From Haloarcula argentinensis DSM 12282 (lineage in GTDB: Archaea; Halobacteriota; Halobacteria; Halobacteriales; Haloarculaceae), in contig AOLX01000022.1 in the NCBI GenBank assembly GCA_000336895.1, positions 169,032-233,031 on the forward strand: 64,000 bases of DNA, in the 5' to 3' direction. This document shows positions 36,094 to 44,383 of this stretch, piece by piece. Position 1 is the stretch's first letter; the number at the start of each line of letters is the position of its first letter. Both the position numbers and the translations under genes were made by a program. The notes under the pieces were generated by a model. It saw only the letters and a list, made by a program, of their open reading frames with translations. It ran no database searches and was not told where the DNA came from.

Positions 36094-36738
36094 TCAGTCA
36101 AGAATGTCGCTGGCTTCGGTGTCTACCGCTACGTCGGTGTCGAGGTCGATATCCTGAATAAGCGCAACGAGGTCCTCCAGTTCGGGGAACGTGTACACGG
36201 TCATTCCAAGGTCGCCGTCGTCGACGGTGATACGCGAGTCGACGACGAACACCAGATCCGAGTCCGGCCAGCCGCCCATCTCGTCGATGATGCCGTCAGC
36301 CGGCCCGAACACGAAGTTCGGGGTCCCCATATCGATGGTCGTCTCCAGCACGTTGGCCCACCCGTCGATAAACGCGGAGGTCATGATGTTGCCGATCTCC
36401 TGCATCGCCGACCGTTCCATGTCGGAGAACCCCTCGCCCTCGCTGGGTTCGCCCATCCCGCCCATCATCGCGCTGGCCATCTGCTTGCTGTCCTCTGGTT
36501 CGAGCAGGAACAGGACGTAGCCGTAGGGCGGTTCGTTCAGTTCGACGTAGATGCCGACGCCCTTGTCGTCGCCGATGTGTGTCTTGACGTCCTCGATGTC
36601 GAGAAAATTGATCTGTGAGGTCCGAACTGTCGCGTCGAGCCCGGTCAACTGACCGAGGTTCTCCGCGACTGTCCCGGACCCCTCCTTCGCCATCTGGTTG
36701 AAAAGGTCCAGCTTCCGCACGTCGACTTTCAAGCCCAT
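36094..36738 (-). CDS. cheC: CheC-family chemotaxis phosphatase
   Basis: The 214-residue product starts MGLKVDVRKLDLFNQMAKEG. CheC/CheX proteins dephosphorylate CheY-P through a D/S-x3-E-x2-N motif. The second half here keeps it (SDMERSAMQEIGNIMTSAFI near residues 105-124). The first half, FNQMAKEGSGTVAENLG near residue 13, has lost the asparagine, so only one active site looks intact. It lies 41 bp downstream of the second binding-protein gene in the same direction, and no other che gene is near. The link suggests taxis signalling tied to that binding protein. Confidence 0.85.
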   Translation of the reverse strand: MGLKVDVRKLDLFNQMAKEGSGTVAENLGQLTGLDATVRTSQINFLDIEDVKTHIGDDKGVGIYVELNEPPYGYVLFLLEPEDSKQMASAMMGGMGEPSEGEGFSDMERSAMQEIGNIMTSAFIDGWANVLETTIDMGTPNFVFGPADGIIDEMGGWPDSDLVFVVDSRITVDDGDLGMTVYTFPELEDLVALIQDIDLDTDVAVDTEASDILD

Positions 36739-36778
36739 ATCTTCTGGAGCGGCGCAAGCGGCTTAACGCCACCGCCCT

Positions 36779-38137
36779 TCAACTGTCGGCCGTCTCGGGT
36801 TCGTACGGTCCCAGATCGGTACACTCGCTTGCCGGATACTCCTCGCAGCCGTACGCGATGTCAGTCGAAATCTGGATGACGTCGAGTACCTCGGGGCCCT
36901 GACTGGATCCTTCGACGACGGGAACGGGCCCCATAGACTGGTGATCGCATGCCCGTAACGTCGCCTCGCCGCGTCCGGCCTGGTACGTGGTGCCTTCGAG
37001 TTCACGGATGACGGCCGGCGGTTCGAACGTGCCGGCGCGCTCGACAGCTGCGGCGTACTGGAGCGTCTGCGCGTAGGCCAGTCGGGCCTGGTCCGATGGG
37101 ACCCGGACCTCGTCGGCGGCATACGCCGCATCGAACGCTTCGGTAAACGCCGTTGAAAGCGGTGTATCGATGCTGTAATCCCACGAAATGGTGCCGACGA
37201 CTCCGGCCATGTCGGCGCCGACATCGCGGGCCAGTTGCCGACTCACGATCGGCATGACGATGTCCATCTCTTCCGGGACTATGTCCGTCGCTTGGTTCAG
37301 CGCGGTGACTGCGTCACGCCCGCGGTAGGACAACACGATGGCGTCGACGTCAGCGTCCACGGCCTCCCGCAACTGCGGCCTGAAGTTCTCCGTTCCGACC
37401 CGTGTCTTCGTCTTGCCCATCTCACTCCAGTTCTCCGACTGGAACCGGCGCTTGAACTGCTCGGACTGCGTGAAGCCGAAATCGGAACTGGCGTGCAACT
37501 GGTAGAACTCCGTTCGTCCTTCGAACCGCTCGGTCAACACCGGGACCAGCGCGTTGGCGGCCATCCGACCGTTGTGCATCTCCTGAAATCCGTATCGAGA
37601 GCAGTCGATCCCCGTGACGTTCGTCCCCGGAGCGAACCCGAGCATATGGACCACGCCGCGGGTCGGACAGTACTTGAGTAACTCCCGGGCTGTGTTTGTC
37701 GACCCGCCACCGGCGATCATTACGGCCCCGTCCTGTTCAACCAGCGTCTCCGCCACGTCCCGGGCTGTTTCCGAACTGGACTCCGTGTCAGCTATAACGC
37801 TCTCGACCGTCCGGCCGAGAATGCCGTCCCCGGACAGCGCCTGCCACGCGTCGGTGTCGACCCAGCCACCGCCCTCGTTAAGATGGTCGATGGCCAGTTC
37901 GAATCCACGCTGCTGGCCGGTACCAAGTGGCGAGAACGATCCCGATTGCGGGATCGTGAGGCCAAGCGTCACTTGGTCGTCGTCGACCGGTTGATTCGCG
38001 TACCCTGTGACATTGCTTGTCGGTGTCGCAGCACGGTTGCTCCCGCCGCAGCCGGCAAATCCGGCGAGCGAACTCGCTCCGACGGCTGCGAGTAGCTCCC
38101 GTCGCGTCACTGTCGACCCCCGAGCATCCCAATCCAT
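36779..38137 (-). CDS. Orphan substrate-binding lipoprotein, Leu/Ile/Val-binding fold (paralogue 2)
   Basis: About 452 residues from the ATG at 38135-38137. A GTG nine codons later gives the neat Tat lipoprotein start MTRRELLAAVGASSLAGFAGC, and the upstream TATA-like AATATATTTTT suits that GTG better. The mature protein parallels paralogue 1 (VTLGLTIPQSGSFSPLGTGQ, LAYAQTLQYAAAVERAGTF, and C-terminal cysteines YGCEE...SECTDLGPY). It has no adjacent transport genes. It is followed by cheC in what looks like a two-gene transcript. Confidence 0.83.
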   Translation of the reverse strand: MDWDARGSTVTRRELLAAVGASSLAGFAGCGGSNRAATPTSNVTGYANQPVDDDQVTLGLTIPQSGSFSPLGTGQQRGFELAIDHLNEGGGWVDTDAWQALSGDGILGRTVESVIADTESSSETARDVAETLVEQDGAVMIAGGGSTNTARELLKYCPTRGVVHMLGFAPGTNVTGIDCSRYGFQEMHNGRMAANALVPVLTERFEGRTEFYQLHASSDFGFTQSEQFKRRFQSENWSEMGKTKTRVGTENFRPQLREAVDADVDAIVLSYRGRDAVTALNQATDIVPEEMDIVMPIVSRQLARDVGADMAGVVGTISWDYSIDTPLSTAFTEAFDAAYAADEVRVPSDQARLAYAQTLQYAAAVERAGTFEPPAVIRELEGTTYQAGRGEATLRACDHQSMGPVPVVEGSSQGPEVLDVIQISTDIAYGCEEYPASECTDLGPYEPETADS

Positions 38138-38257
38138 GATGAAAAATATATTACTACTGCTGTAATTAAGCCTTGCTTCATCGATCAATGGGTCTCCAAA
38201 CCGAGACGAGACGCTACTCACTGCTGTGATTGCAGTCGGAAAACAGATGGCGTCGGC

Positions 38258-38716
38258 TCAGGCGTCAGTTCCGCCGACCGGGAACTGTTCGTGCTCACAC
38301 ACCGTGTTCAGTACGACTGACGTCGAGGCGGATCGGATATCCTCGTCGGTCAGCAGCGTCTTTATCCGCTCGTTCATCGACTTCGTGTCGGTGAACTTCC
38401 CGACGGCCACGATGTCGTGGTCGCCGGTCACTTCGTAGACCGCGATCATCTCGCGTCGATCCCGTAACTGGTCCACCACCCGTCCGAGCCCGTCGCCCTC
38501 GACGGAGAGCTGGAACACGGCGGTCACGTCGTAGCCCAGCGCCCCGTAATCGATGTCGACGGTGTATTCGTCGATCACACCGGTCGCCTCCAGGTCGTCT
38601 ATCCGGCGCGACACCGTGGTCGCCGCGATTCCGGTCGCGGCGGCGACGTCACGGGCACTGGCCCGGCCGTCCTGGAGCAGTGCGTTCACTACCTGTCTGT
38701 CGGTATCATCGACCAT
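38258..38716 (-). CDS. Lrp/AsnC-family transcriptional regulator
   Basis: The 152-residue protein has an N-terminal helix-turn-helix (VNALLQDGRASARDVAAATG, then TTVSRRIDDLEATGVI near residue 33). A C-terminal RAM effector domain includes VYEVTGDHDIVAVGKF near residue 92. Feast/famine regulators bind amino acids or nitrogen metabolites and form dimers to octamers. It is the third gene of the amt-glnK-lrp operon, 9 bp after glnK, so it is a candidate for nitrogen-linked control. Confidence 0.9.
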   Translation of the reverse strand: MVDDTDRQVVNALLQDGRASARDVAAATGIAATTVSRRIDDLEATGVIDEYTVDIDYGALGYDVTAVFQLSVEGDGLGRVVDQLRDRREMIAVYEVTGDHDIVAVGKFTDTKSMNERIKTLLTDEDIRSASTSVVLNTVCEHEQFPVGGTDA

Positions 38717-38725
38717 TTCGTCGGC

Positions 38726-39088
38726 TCAGACTGCCTCTGGGCCTTCTTTGCCGGTTCGGACCTGATAGGCGTTGTCCACGGGGAGGACGAATATCTTGCC
38801 GTCACCTTTCTCGCCGGTATGGGCACCGTCGGCGATGGCATCGACGACATCCTTTGCGGGGATGTCGGCGACCACCGTCTCGACTTTGACCTTCTGGTGC
38901 AGGTCGACGACGTACTCCTCGCCGCGCCACTGTCCCTTCTTTGCGGGCTGTGAGCCGCGGCCGGACACGTTCGTCACCGTCAGCGAGGGTGCGCCGACCT
39001 CAGCCAGCGCCTTCTTTACGTCGCCGAGTTTGTCCGGTCGAACCATTGCCACTACCATCTTGATCTCTGAGTCGTCGGTTTCAGTCAT
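38726..39088 (-). CDS. glnK: PII signal-transduction protein
   Basis: The 120-residue product has the PII fold: [20 protein letters not shown] at the N-terminus, a T-loop [20 protein letters not shown] (residues 44-63) with a tyrosine near its tip, and the B-loop [16 protein letters not shown] near residue 88. The glycine/lysine-rich B-loop binds ATP/ADP. Its start overlaps the amt stop by 8 bp, as usual for GlnK that gates the ammonium channel. Trimers block Amt when ammonium is plentiful. Confidence 0.94.
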   Translation of the reverse strand: MTETDDSEIKMVVAMVRPDKLGDVKKALAEVGAPSLTVTNVSGRGSQPAKKGQWRGEEYVVDLHQKVKVETVVADIPAKDVVDAIADGAHTGEKGDGKIFVLPVDNAYQVRTGKEGPEAV

Positions 39089-40409
39089 CTTGGGAACCTC
39101 CGTCAGTACGCATGCTCGGGCTCACTTTACCACCATCGGCGACGACGCTCTCGCCACCACCGAACTCGGGGTAGGTCTCGACGCCGTGTTCGCTGACATC
39201 CAGCCCTTCCTGCTCGTGCTCGGGCGTAACCCGGGCCTGACCGGCCAGTTTGAGCGCGTACCAGACGACCCCGGTTGCGACAATCGTCCAGCCCGCGATG
39301 GCGACGACGCCGATCAGCTGTGCGATGAAGGCGTTAGCGACCGACCCGACCGTGCCGGGCGTGGCGACGAACGGGAACAGCAGCGTGCCGAGCACACCGG
39401 CGCTCCCGTGGACCGGGAAGACGGCACAGACGTCGTCGATTTTCATCCGGTTCTCGATGAAGCTGAACACGACCGGCAGCTGTCCGCCTGCGAGGGCACC
39501 GACGATGATTGCGCCCCACCACGTCGTGGTGTCGGGGATCGCCGTGATACCGACCAGCCCGGCCAGCAGCCCGTTTGCCACGTACAGGGTGTCGACCTTC
39601 CCGGTCTTCAGCCACGCGACCAGTCCGGCACCCATCGCGCCACAGGCCATCGCGATAGTCGTCGTCATCGCGACACGGCCGACCGTCGCGAACGCGCCGA
39701 GGGCAAGCGATCCGTCCTCGACGACGAAGACGGTCGCTGCCGTACCGACGTTGAAGCCGTACCAGCCGAACGCGAGGATGAGCGTTCCCAGAACGGCAAA
39801 GGTCAGGGAGTGGCCGGGAATGACGTTCGCGGAGCCGTCCTCGTTGTACCGACCCATGCGTGGGCCGAGGACGTACGCTGCCGTGAGGCCCGCGATGCCA
39901 CCCATGCCGTGGACGATCATCCCGCCAGCGAAGTCGTGGAACGCCTCGCCGCCGAAGCTAATGTACGCGCCGGCCCACGTGATCCCGGTGACGACGGGGT
40001 AGATGACCGCCGCCAGCAGGAACGTGTACGTGATGTAGGCACGGAGCTTGGCTCGTCCGGCGACCGCACCGGAGACGATGGTCGCTGCCGTCATCGCGAA
40101 GACGGCACCGAACAGCCAGCCGACGTAATCGTTTGCGGCCCCGGCACCGAAGGCGGGAGAGAACCCGCTACCGCCGACCAGCGCACTGATTCCTGAGCCG
40201 ATCAGGAAGAACACCGTCACACCGACCGACCAGGTCAGGAGGTTCTTGGTCAGCTGGTTCGCGACGTTCTTCGAGCGCACCTGGCCCGCCTCCAGCATGG
40301 CGAAGCCCGCGTGCATGAAGAAAATCAGGAACGATACTGTAAGGACCCACAGGAGGTTAACCCCCTCTGCGAGTACGGTCGGATCTACTTGTAGTGCAGT
40401 GTAGCTCAT
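39081..40409 (-). CDS. amt: Ammonium transporter, Amt family
   Basis: The 442-residue membrane protein has eleven or so hydrophobic segments and Amt signatures. These include [21 protein letters not shown] near residues 27-47, [20 protein letters not shown] near residue 159 (a pore histidine) and [15 protein letters not shown] near residue 330 (the second pore histidine). It imports ammonium, and glnK follows immediately. Together with nasA/narK/nirA 5 kb away it forms the inorganic-nitrogen part of this region. Confidence 0.94.
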   Translation of the reverse strand: MSYTALQVDPTVLAEGVNLLWVLTVSFLIFFMHAGFAMLEAGQVRSKNVANQLTKNLLTWSVGVTVFFLIGSGISALVGGSGFSPAFGAGAANDYVGWLFGAVFAMTAATIVSGAVAGRAKLRAYITYTFLLAAVIYPVVTGITWAGAYISFGGEAFHDFAGGMIVHGMGGIAGLTAAYVLGPRMGRYNEDGSANVIPGHSLTFAVLGTLILAFGWYGFNVGTAATVFVVEDGSLALGAFATVGRVAMTTTIAMACGAMGAGLVAWLKTGKVDTLYVANGLLAGLVGITAIPDTTTWWGAIIVGALAGGQLPVVFSFIENRMKIDDVCAVFPVHGSAGVLGTLLFPFVATPGTVGSVANAFIAQLIGVVAIAGWTIVATGVVWYALKLAGQARVTPEHEQEGLDVSEHGVETYPEFGGGESVVADGGKVSPSMRTDGGSQDD

Positions 40410-40873
40410 TTCTAGTTCACCTGTTTCGTTTTGTTATCGACTGCCGTCTGCATGTCCAACTTTCCCCCATTCTGGCTCAACTTCTTCAACTCTTTCACGA
40501 GAAAGGCTCTGGTAACAGCACTACATAAGGTTTGCCTTTATGAATGCGGAAATTAGAGGGGATGTGGTAGACGACCGTCCAGATTAGGGTATGATATTAT
40601 GGATATAAGGTTGTTCTCCGTAAAGAAAGTCCGTATATGCACACTGGAATTTTGGACGTTTGTCGACCCCAGTTCCGGCCACAGGGGGCCAAATAGGCCG
40701 TTTTTGCTTGCGCGCGCTCTCGGCTGGCGGGTGTTGCCAGCGACAACAGGGTTATACCTCGCGACCACAGATTCGGATTTAGTATAAATGTCCGGAAAAC
40801 AGTGGGGAGACGTGGCACAATGTGCCGATAAACTGTACAAGTCGATTATGCTTCGGCGGGTTCATAGCTGATT
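40410..40873. promoter_or_regulatory. Divergent intergenic region between amt and the chemotaxis transducer
   Basis: 464 bp with no convincing gene. An imperfect inverted repeat CATAAGG-TTTG-CCTTTATG at 40524-40542 lies about 115 bp before the amt start, comparable with the element spacing upstream of nasA and narK. TATA-like TTAGTATAAATG (about 40779) and GATTATGC (about 40844) could serve the transducer, the latter at the distance expected for a leaderless transcript. Confidence 0.45.
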
Positions 40874-42484
40874 ATGGCTTCGGACCATTATCCCTCCATT
40901 CCGGACCAGTCGACGGCCGTGACAGAGGAACGCGCAGTCGCGAACGCACAGGGCGCACTCGATGTCGTTCAGGCGGCGTCGGTGACCGTCGGCGAGCAGC
41001 TTGCGGCGATTGACGACCGTGCAACGGCACAGGCAACCGACGCACAGTGGATCGCCGACGAGGTGTCGTCGCTTTCAGCCACAATCGAGGAGATCGCTGC
41101 GACCGCAACCGAGGTCAGCGAGCAGAGCCAGCGGGCGACGGACGCGGCAAACGACGGGCGGAAAGCGGCGGCTGACGCCATCGAGTCGATGGACGAGGTC
41201 CGCGAACTGGGCCAGGCGGTCGCCACAGAGGTGGCCGCCCTGCAGGACCAGGTCGACCGTATTGCCGATGCGCTGGCCGGCATCGACCGCATTGCCGACC
41301 AGACGAACATGCTCGCGCTGAACGCCTCGATAGAGGCAGCGCGGGCAAGCGGCACCACCGATACGGACGGGTTCGCCGTAGTTGCAGACGAAATCAAGGG
41401 GCTCGCTGAGGAATCACAGCAGCAGGCCGAAGAAATCGATACGACCCTGACGGCGGTTCGGGAAGCAACAGACGACACCGTTGCCCAACTCAACGAAGCT
41501 ATCGACGGTATCGACACCGGGGCCGAGCAGGTCACCACGGCGATGGCACGCCTCGACGACGTGGCCGACACTGTCGCGGAAACGGCCGACGGCATCGCGT
41601 CCGTCTCGGCAGCGACCGACGAGCAGGCGACGACGAGCGAAGCGGTCGCCCAGCGTTGTGAGACGGTGTCGGACCGCGCCGCTGCTATCGAAGACGACCT
41701 CTCGGAGATACGTGCCGCCCGTTCCGAACAGACTGCGATGCTGGACGAGATCGACGACGTGCTCGCCGCTGCCGAGGCTGACCGGCAGGACCGACTGGCG
41801 GACGCGCCGACGGTCCCGACCGGCATCGACGGCCTCGACGACCTCTGTGGCGGTGGCCTCGTCATGGGCGGCCAGGCTGTCTTCCGGTACGCTGACGGGG
41901 CGCAGGTCGACGGGGTCGTTGCGCAACTGTGCGCGACGGCTGTCGCCGCCGGCCGGGCGGTCTCGCTGACGCCACCACCGTCCCTCGACCGGTCGACGCT
42001 TGCCGCCGCGTTCGCAGCAACCAACCACTCGCTCGAAGACGCGCTTGATGACGACGCCCTGTTCGTCCTCGATATGTTCGGACACTGGGACGCGCGGTAC
42101 AACGTGTTCGACCTCGACCGGACCTCGCTCGGTGCTGCCAACGAGACGACGGCGACCAGACGGGACGCCCCGCTGGTTATCGTCGGGAACATTCAGGGCG
42201 AGATACGGATGATGGGCGAACAGGCCGCCAGAGAAGCCCGGTACGAGAACGACGACGGCGTCTTCGAACCCCACGACACCGTGGTCAACGTCATCGACGA
42301 CGATACGGTCCCGGCCACGCTTGCGGCGTTCTACTCGGGTGCTGCCGATCAGGAACTCACGCTGACACAGACTGACGGCCGCGAGTACCTGACGCTCACG
42401 GCCTCGCCGCGTGGCACTGTGGGGACGAAACAGTCGGTCTCACGGCTGTCGAGCCCACCCTTCCTCCGGCTCAGAGACAACTGA
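40874..42484 (+). CDS. Soluble methyl-accepting transducer fused to a degenerate KaiC/RecA-like domain
   Basis: The 536-residue protein has no membrane segment or HAMP domain. Residues 20-300 form a long coiled coil with the MCP tip (RIADQTNMLALNASIEAARA at 139-158 and GFAVVADEIKGLAEES at 166-181). This region should bind CheA/CheW and be methylated. From residue 316 the text changes to TGIDGLDDLCGGGLVMGGQA, the start of a KaiC-type ATPase domain. The following Walker A position (RYADGAQVDG, about residue 338) lacks GKT, and a Walker B-like LFVLDMFGHW lies near residue 396. The tail may therefore sense a ligand without hydrolysing ATP. Its stop overlaps the kinase start by 1 nt. Confidence 0.85.
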   Translation: MASDHYPSIPDQSTAVTEERAVANAQGALDVVQAASVTVGEQLAAIDDRATAQATDAQWIADEVSSLSATIEEIAATATEVSEQSQRATDAANDGRKAAADAIESMDEVRELGQAVATEVAALQDQVDRIADALAGIDRIADQTNMLALNASIEAARASGTTDTDGFAVVADEIKGLAEESQQQAEEIDTTLTAVREATDDTVAQLNEAIDGIDTGAEQVTTAMARLDDVADTVAETADGIASVSAATDEQATTSEAVAQRCETVSDRAAAIEDDLSEIRAARSEQTAMLDEIDDVLAAAEADRQDRLADAPTVPTGIDGLDDLCGGGLVMGGQAVFRYADGAQVDGVVAQLCATAVAAGRAVSLTPPPSLDRSTLAAAFAATNHSLEDALDDDALFVLDMFGHWDARYNVFDLDRTSLGAANETTATRRDAPLVIVGNIQGEIRMMGEQAAREARYENDDGVFEPHDTVVNVIDDDTVPATLAAFYSGAADQELTLTQTDGREYLTLTASPRGTVGTKQSVSRLSSPPFLRLRDN

Positions 42485-43833
42485 TGTTCGGTATCGACGA
42501 CACCGGTCGGATTACGTTTGCGACGGAGGAGTTCGCTGCATTGCTCGACCGAACACCTGCCGAACTTGTCGGCACACCCGTCGACGCGCTGGTCGCGGCC
42601 GAGGACCGCGAGACACTGACCGAAGCCAGACAGGCCGTCAGCAGTGCTTCAGACCGGGTGACACGGACCTGCCACGTCACACTGCGCCAGAGCGACCGCT
42701 CTCGCCCGGTTACGATTGAACTCACGACCGCAGACGACGGGTCCGTGGTCGGCTCGCGCTGCCGAACGGCCGAAACGGCCGACCCGTTTCAGCACCTGTT
42801 CGATCTCATTCAGGACGCGGTCGTCGGCTTCGAAATCGTCAATTTCGTCCCGATTGTGCGGACAGTCAACCCCGCGTTCGTCGAGACCTTCGGGTACGAC
42901 CGCGAGGAAATCGTGGGTGAACCGCTCAACGAGTACATCGTTCCCGGCGACCGCGTCGAAGAGGCGGTCAACTACGACGAGCGAACGGCCGCCGGGGAAG
43001 TCAACTACGCTGTCGTCTCCCGGAAAACAGCCGACGGTTGCCGCGAGTTCATCTATCGCGGCGTCCCGTACGACACGGTCGACGGCCGTCGCTGTGGCTT
43101 CGCGATGTACACGGATGTGACGGACAGCCGGCGGCAAAAGCGCCGACTCAGTGTTCTCCATCGCGTCCTGCGACACAATCTCCGGAACGAGCTTTCTGTC
43201 ATGTTCGGGACGTCCGAATACGTTCGTGCCCACGCAGCCGACTCGTCCGTCTCGCTGGCTGCGTCTCGCGCTCTCGACGCGGCAGACCGCCTTGCCGCTG
43301 TCAGCGAAAAGGCCCGAAGCGTAGAAACTGCGCTCGACGGGGACGCCGAACAGTCGGTCGATGCGGCGGCACTGGCCCGGTCTGTCGCCGACAGCTACCG
43401 CCCCGACGCACCAGTCGAAACGGCACTTCCGAGCACACTCCCCATCACTGGTGGGACGGCCGTCTACGACGCTATCGACAATCTCGTCGAGAACGCAGTC
43501 GAACACACACTACCGGGTACGGCCGTCCGGATCACGGCCGAACAGGTCAACGGCGACGCGTTCATCCGTGTTCTCGACGACGGTCCCGGTATTCCCGCCG
43601 TCGAGCGGGCCGTCCTGTTCGAGGACGCGGACATCACGAACCTCCAGCACGGGAGCGGCCTCGGTATCTGGCTCGCCCGGTGGGTCGCCGAGACGGCCGG
43701 CGGGGGCATCGAGTACGACCGAACCGACGGGTGGACGACCGTCTCGCTCCGGTTCCCGCTGTCCGATGCCGATCCCGAGGACGTGCTTACCGTGGTCGAT
43801 GCCCCGGAATCAGCGGTTGAGCCGACGCGGTAG
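42484..43833 (+). CDS. Cytoplasmic PAS-PAS histidine kinase coupled to the transducer
   Basis: The 449-residue protein has PAS-like domains at about residues 1-95 and 98-215 (VVGFEIVNFVPIVRTVNPAF). The phosphoacceptor H-box is VLHRVLRHNLRNELSVM near residue 225. The ATPase follows: N-box DNLVENAVEHT near residue 335, G1 VLDDGPGIP near residue 365, G2 HGSGLGIWLARW near residue 390. No membrane segments are present. Translation is coupled to the transducer through TGATG at 42482-42486. No receiver gene is adjacent, so its partner is unknown. Confidence 0.87.
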   Translation: MFGIDDTGRITFATEEFAALLDRTPAELVGTPVDALVAAEDRETLTEARQAVSSASDRVTRTCHVTLRQSDRSRPVTIELTTADDGSVVGSRCRTAETADPFQHLFDLIQDAVVGFEIVNFVPIVRTVNPAFVETFGYDREEIVGEPLNEYIVPGDRVEEAVNYDERTAAGEVNYAVVSRKTADGCREFIYRGVPYDTVDGRRCGFAMYTDVTDSRRQKRRLSVLHRVLRHNLRNELSVMFGTSEYVRAHAADSSVSLAASRALDAADRLAAVSEKARSVETALDGDAEQSVDAAALARSVADSYRPDAPVETALPSTLPITGGTAVYDAIDNLVENAVEHTLPGTAVRITAEQVNGDAFIRVLDDGPGIPAVERAVLFEDADITNLQHGSGLGIWLARWVAETAGGGIEYDRTDGWTTVSLRFPLSDADPEDVLTVVDAPESAVEPTR

Positions 43834-43900
43834 TCGTTGCGACGCCCTCAAAAGTCCCTCCAGTAGCCACAGCCGGCCGAGCCCGACGCAGCCCGGGACA

Positions 43901-44383
43901 TTATCGCCTGAGCGCCGCGGTCAGTGCGATTGCGCCCAGCACGACGCTTGCCAGCGCCAGCGGCGACAGCGCCGGCACGTCGAGCTGAAAGAGTAGCGTC
44001 GTCACCACGACGCTTCCCCCGACCAGCCCTGTCGTCCCCGCGACGTGGGTGAGTTCGACTGGTGTCCCGGGCGCTGTCCCGAGGTCTGCATAGAGGTCCA
44101 TCGCCGCGTGTGCGAACGTCCAGGCCAGCACCGTCGCGCCCCCGGCGACCAGTACCGTCGTCGTCGTTGCCCCCTGAAGGGCGGCCACCAGCAGCGCCAG
44201 AAACAGCGACGCGCTGGCGAGGTCGACCAGCCGTCCGGACTGAATCAGTTGGCCGCCAGCGAGCAGGACCACGCCGACGAGGGCGGCGGCAGTCGAGACG
44301 GCGCTGATACCGGCGACGAACAGCGTCACGACGCCCGCCGCCAGCGCCGCACCGCCGCAGACGGCTCCAGTTCGCGTAATCAT
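43901..44383 (-). CDS. DUF7519-like small membrane protein
   Basis: The 160-residue product is almost wholly hydrophobic, with five predicted membrane segments (near residues 8-28, 30-48, 58-75, 78-95 and 115-155). No motif is visible. It is the last gene of a four-gene operon and overlaps the DUF58 gene by 4 bp. In haloarchaea such genes accompany DUF58/DUF4129 proteins. The DUF number is assigned mainly from this context. Confidence 0.7.
   Translation of the reverse strand: MITRTGAVCGGAALAAGVVTLFVAGISAVSTAAALVGVVLLAGGQLIQSGRLVDLASASLFLALLVAALQGATTTTVLVAGGATVLAWTFAHAAMDLYADLGTAPGTPVELTHVAGTTGLVGGSVVVTTLLFQLDVPALSPLALASVVLGAIALTAALRR

Noticed and set aside
40599..40787. 62-codon frame in the amt-transducer intergenic region
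   Set aside because: No family, atypical composition, and it covers the likely promoters. Treated as non-coding.
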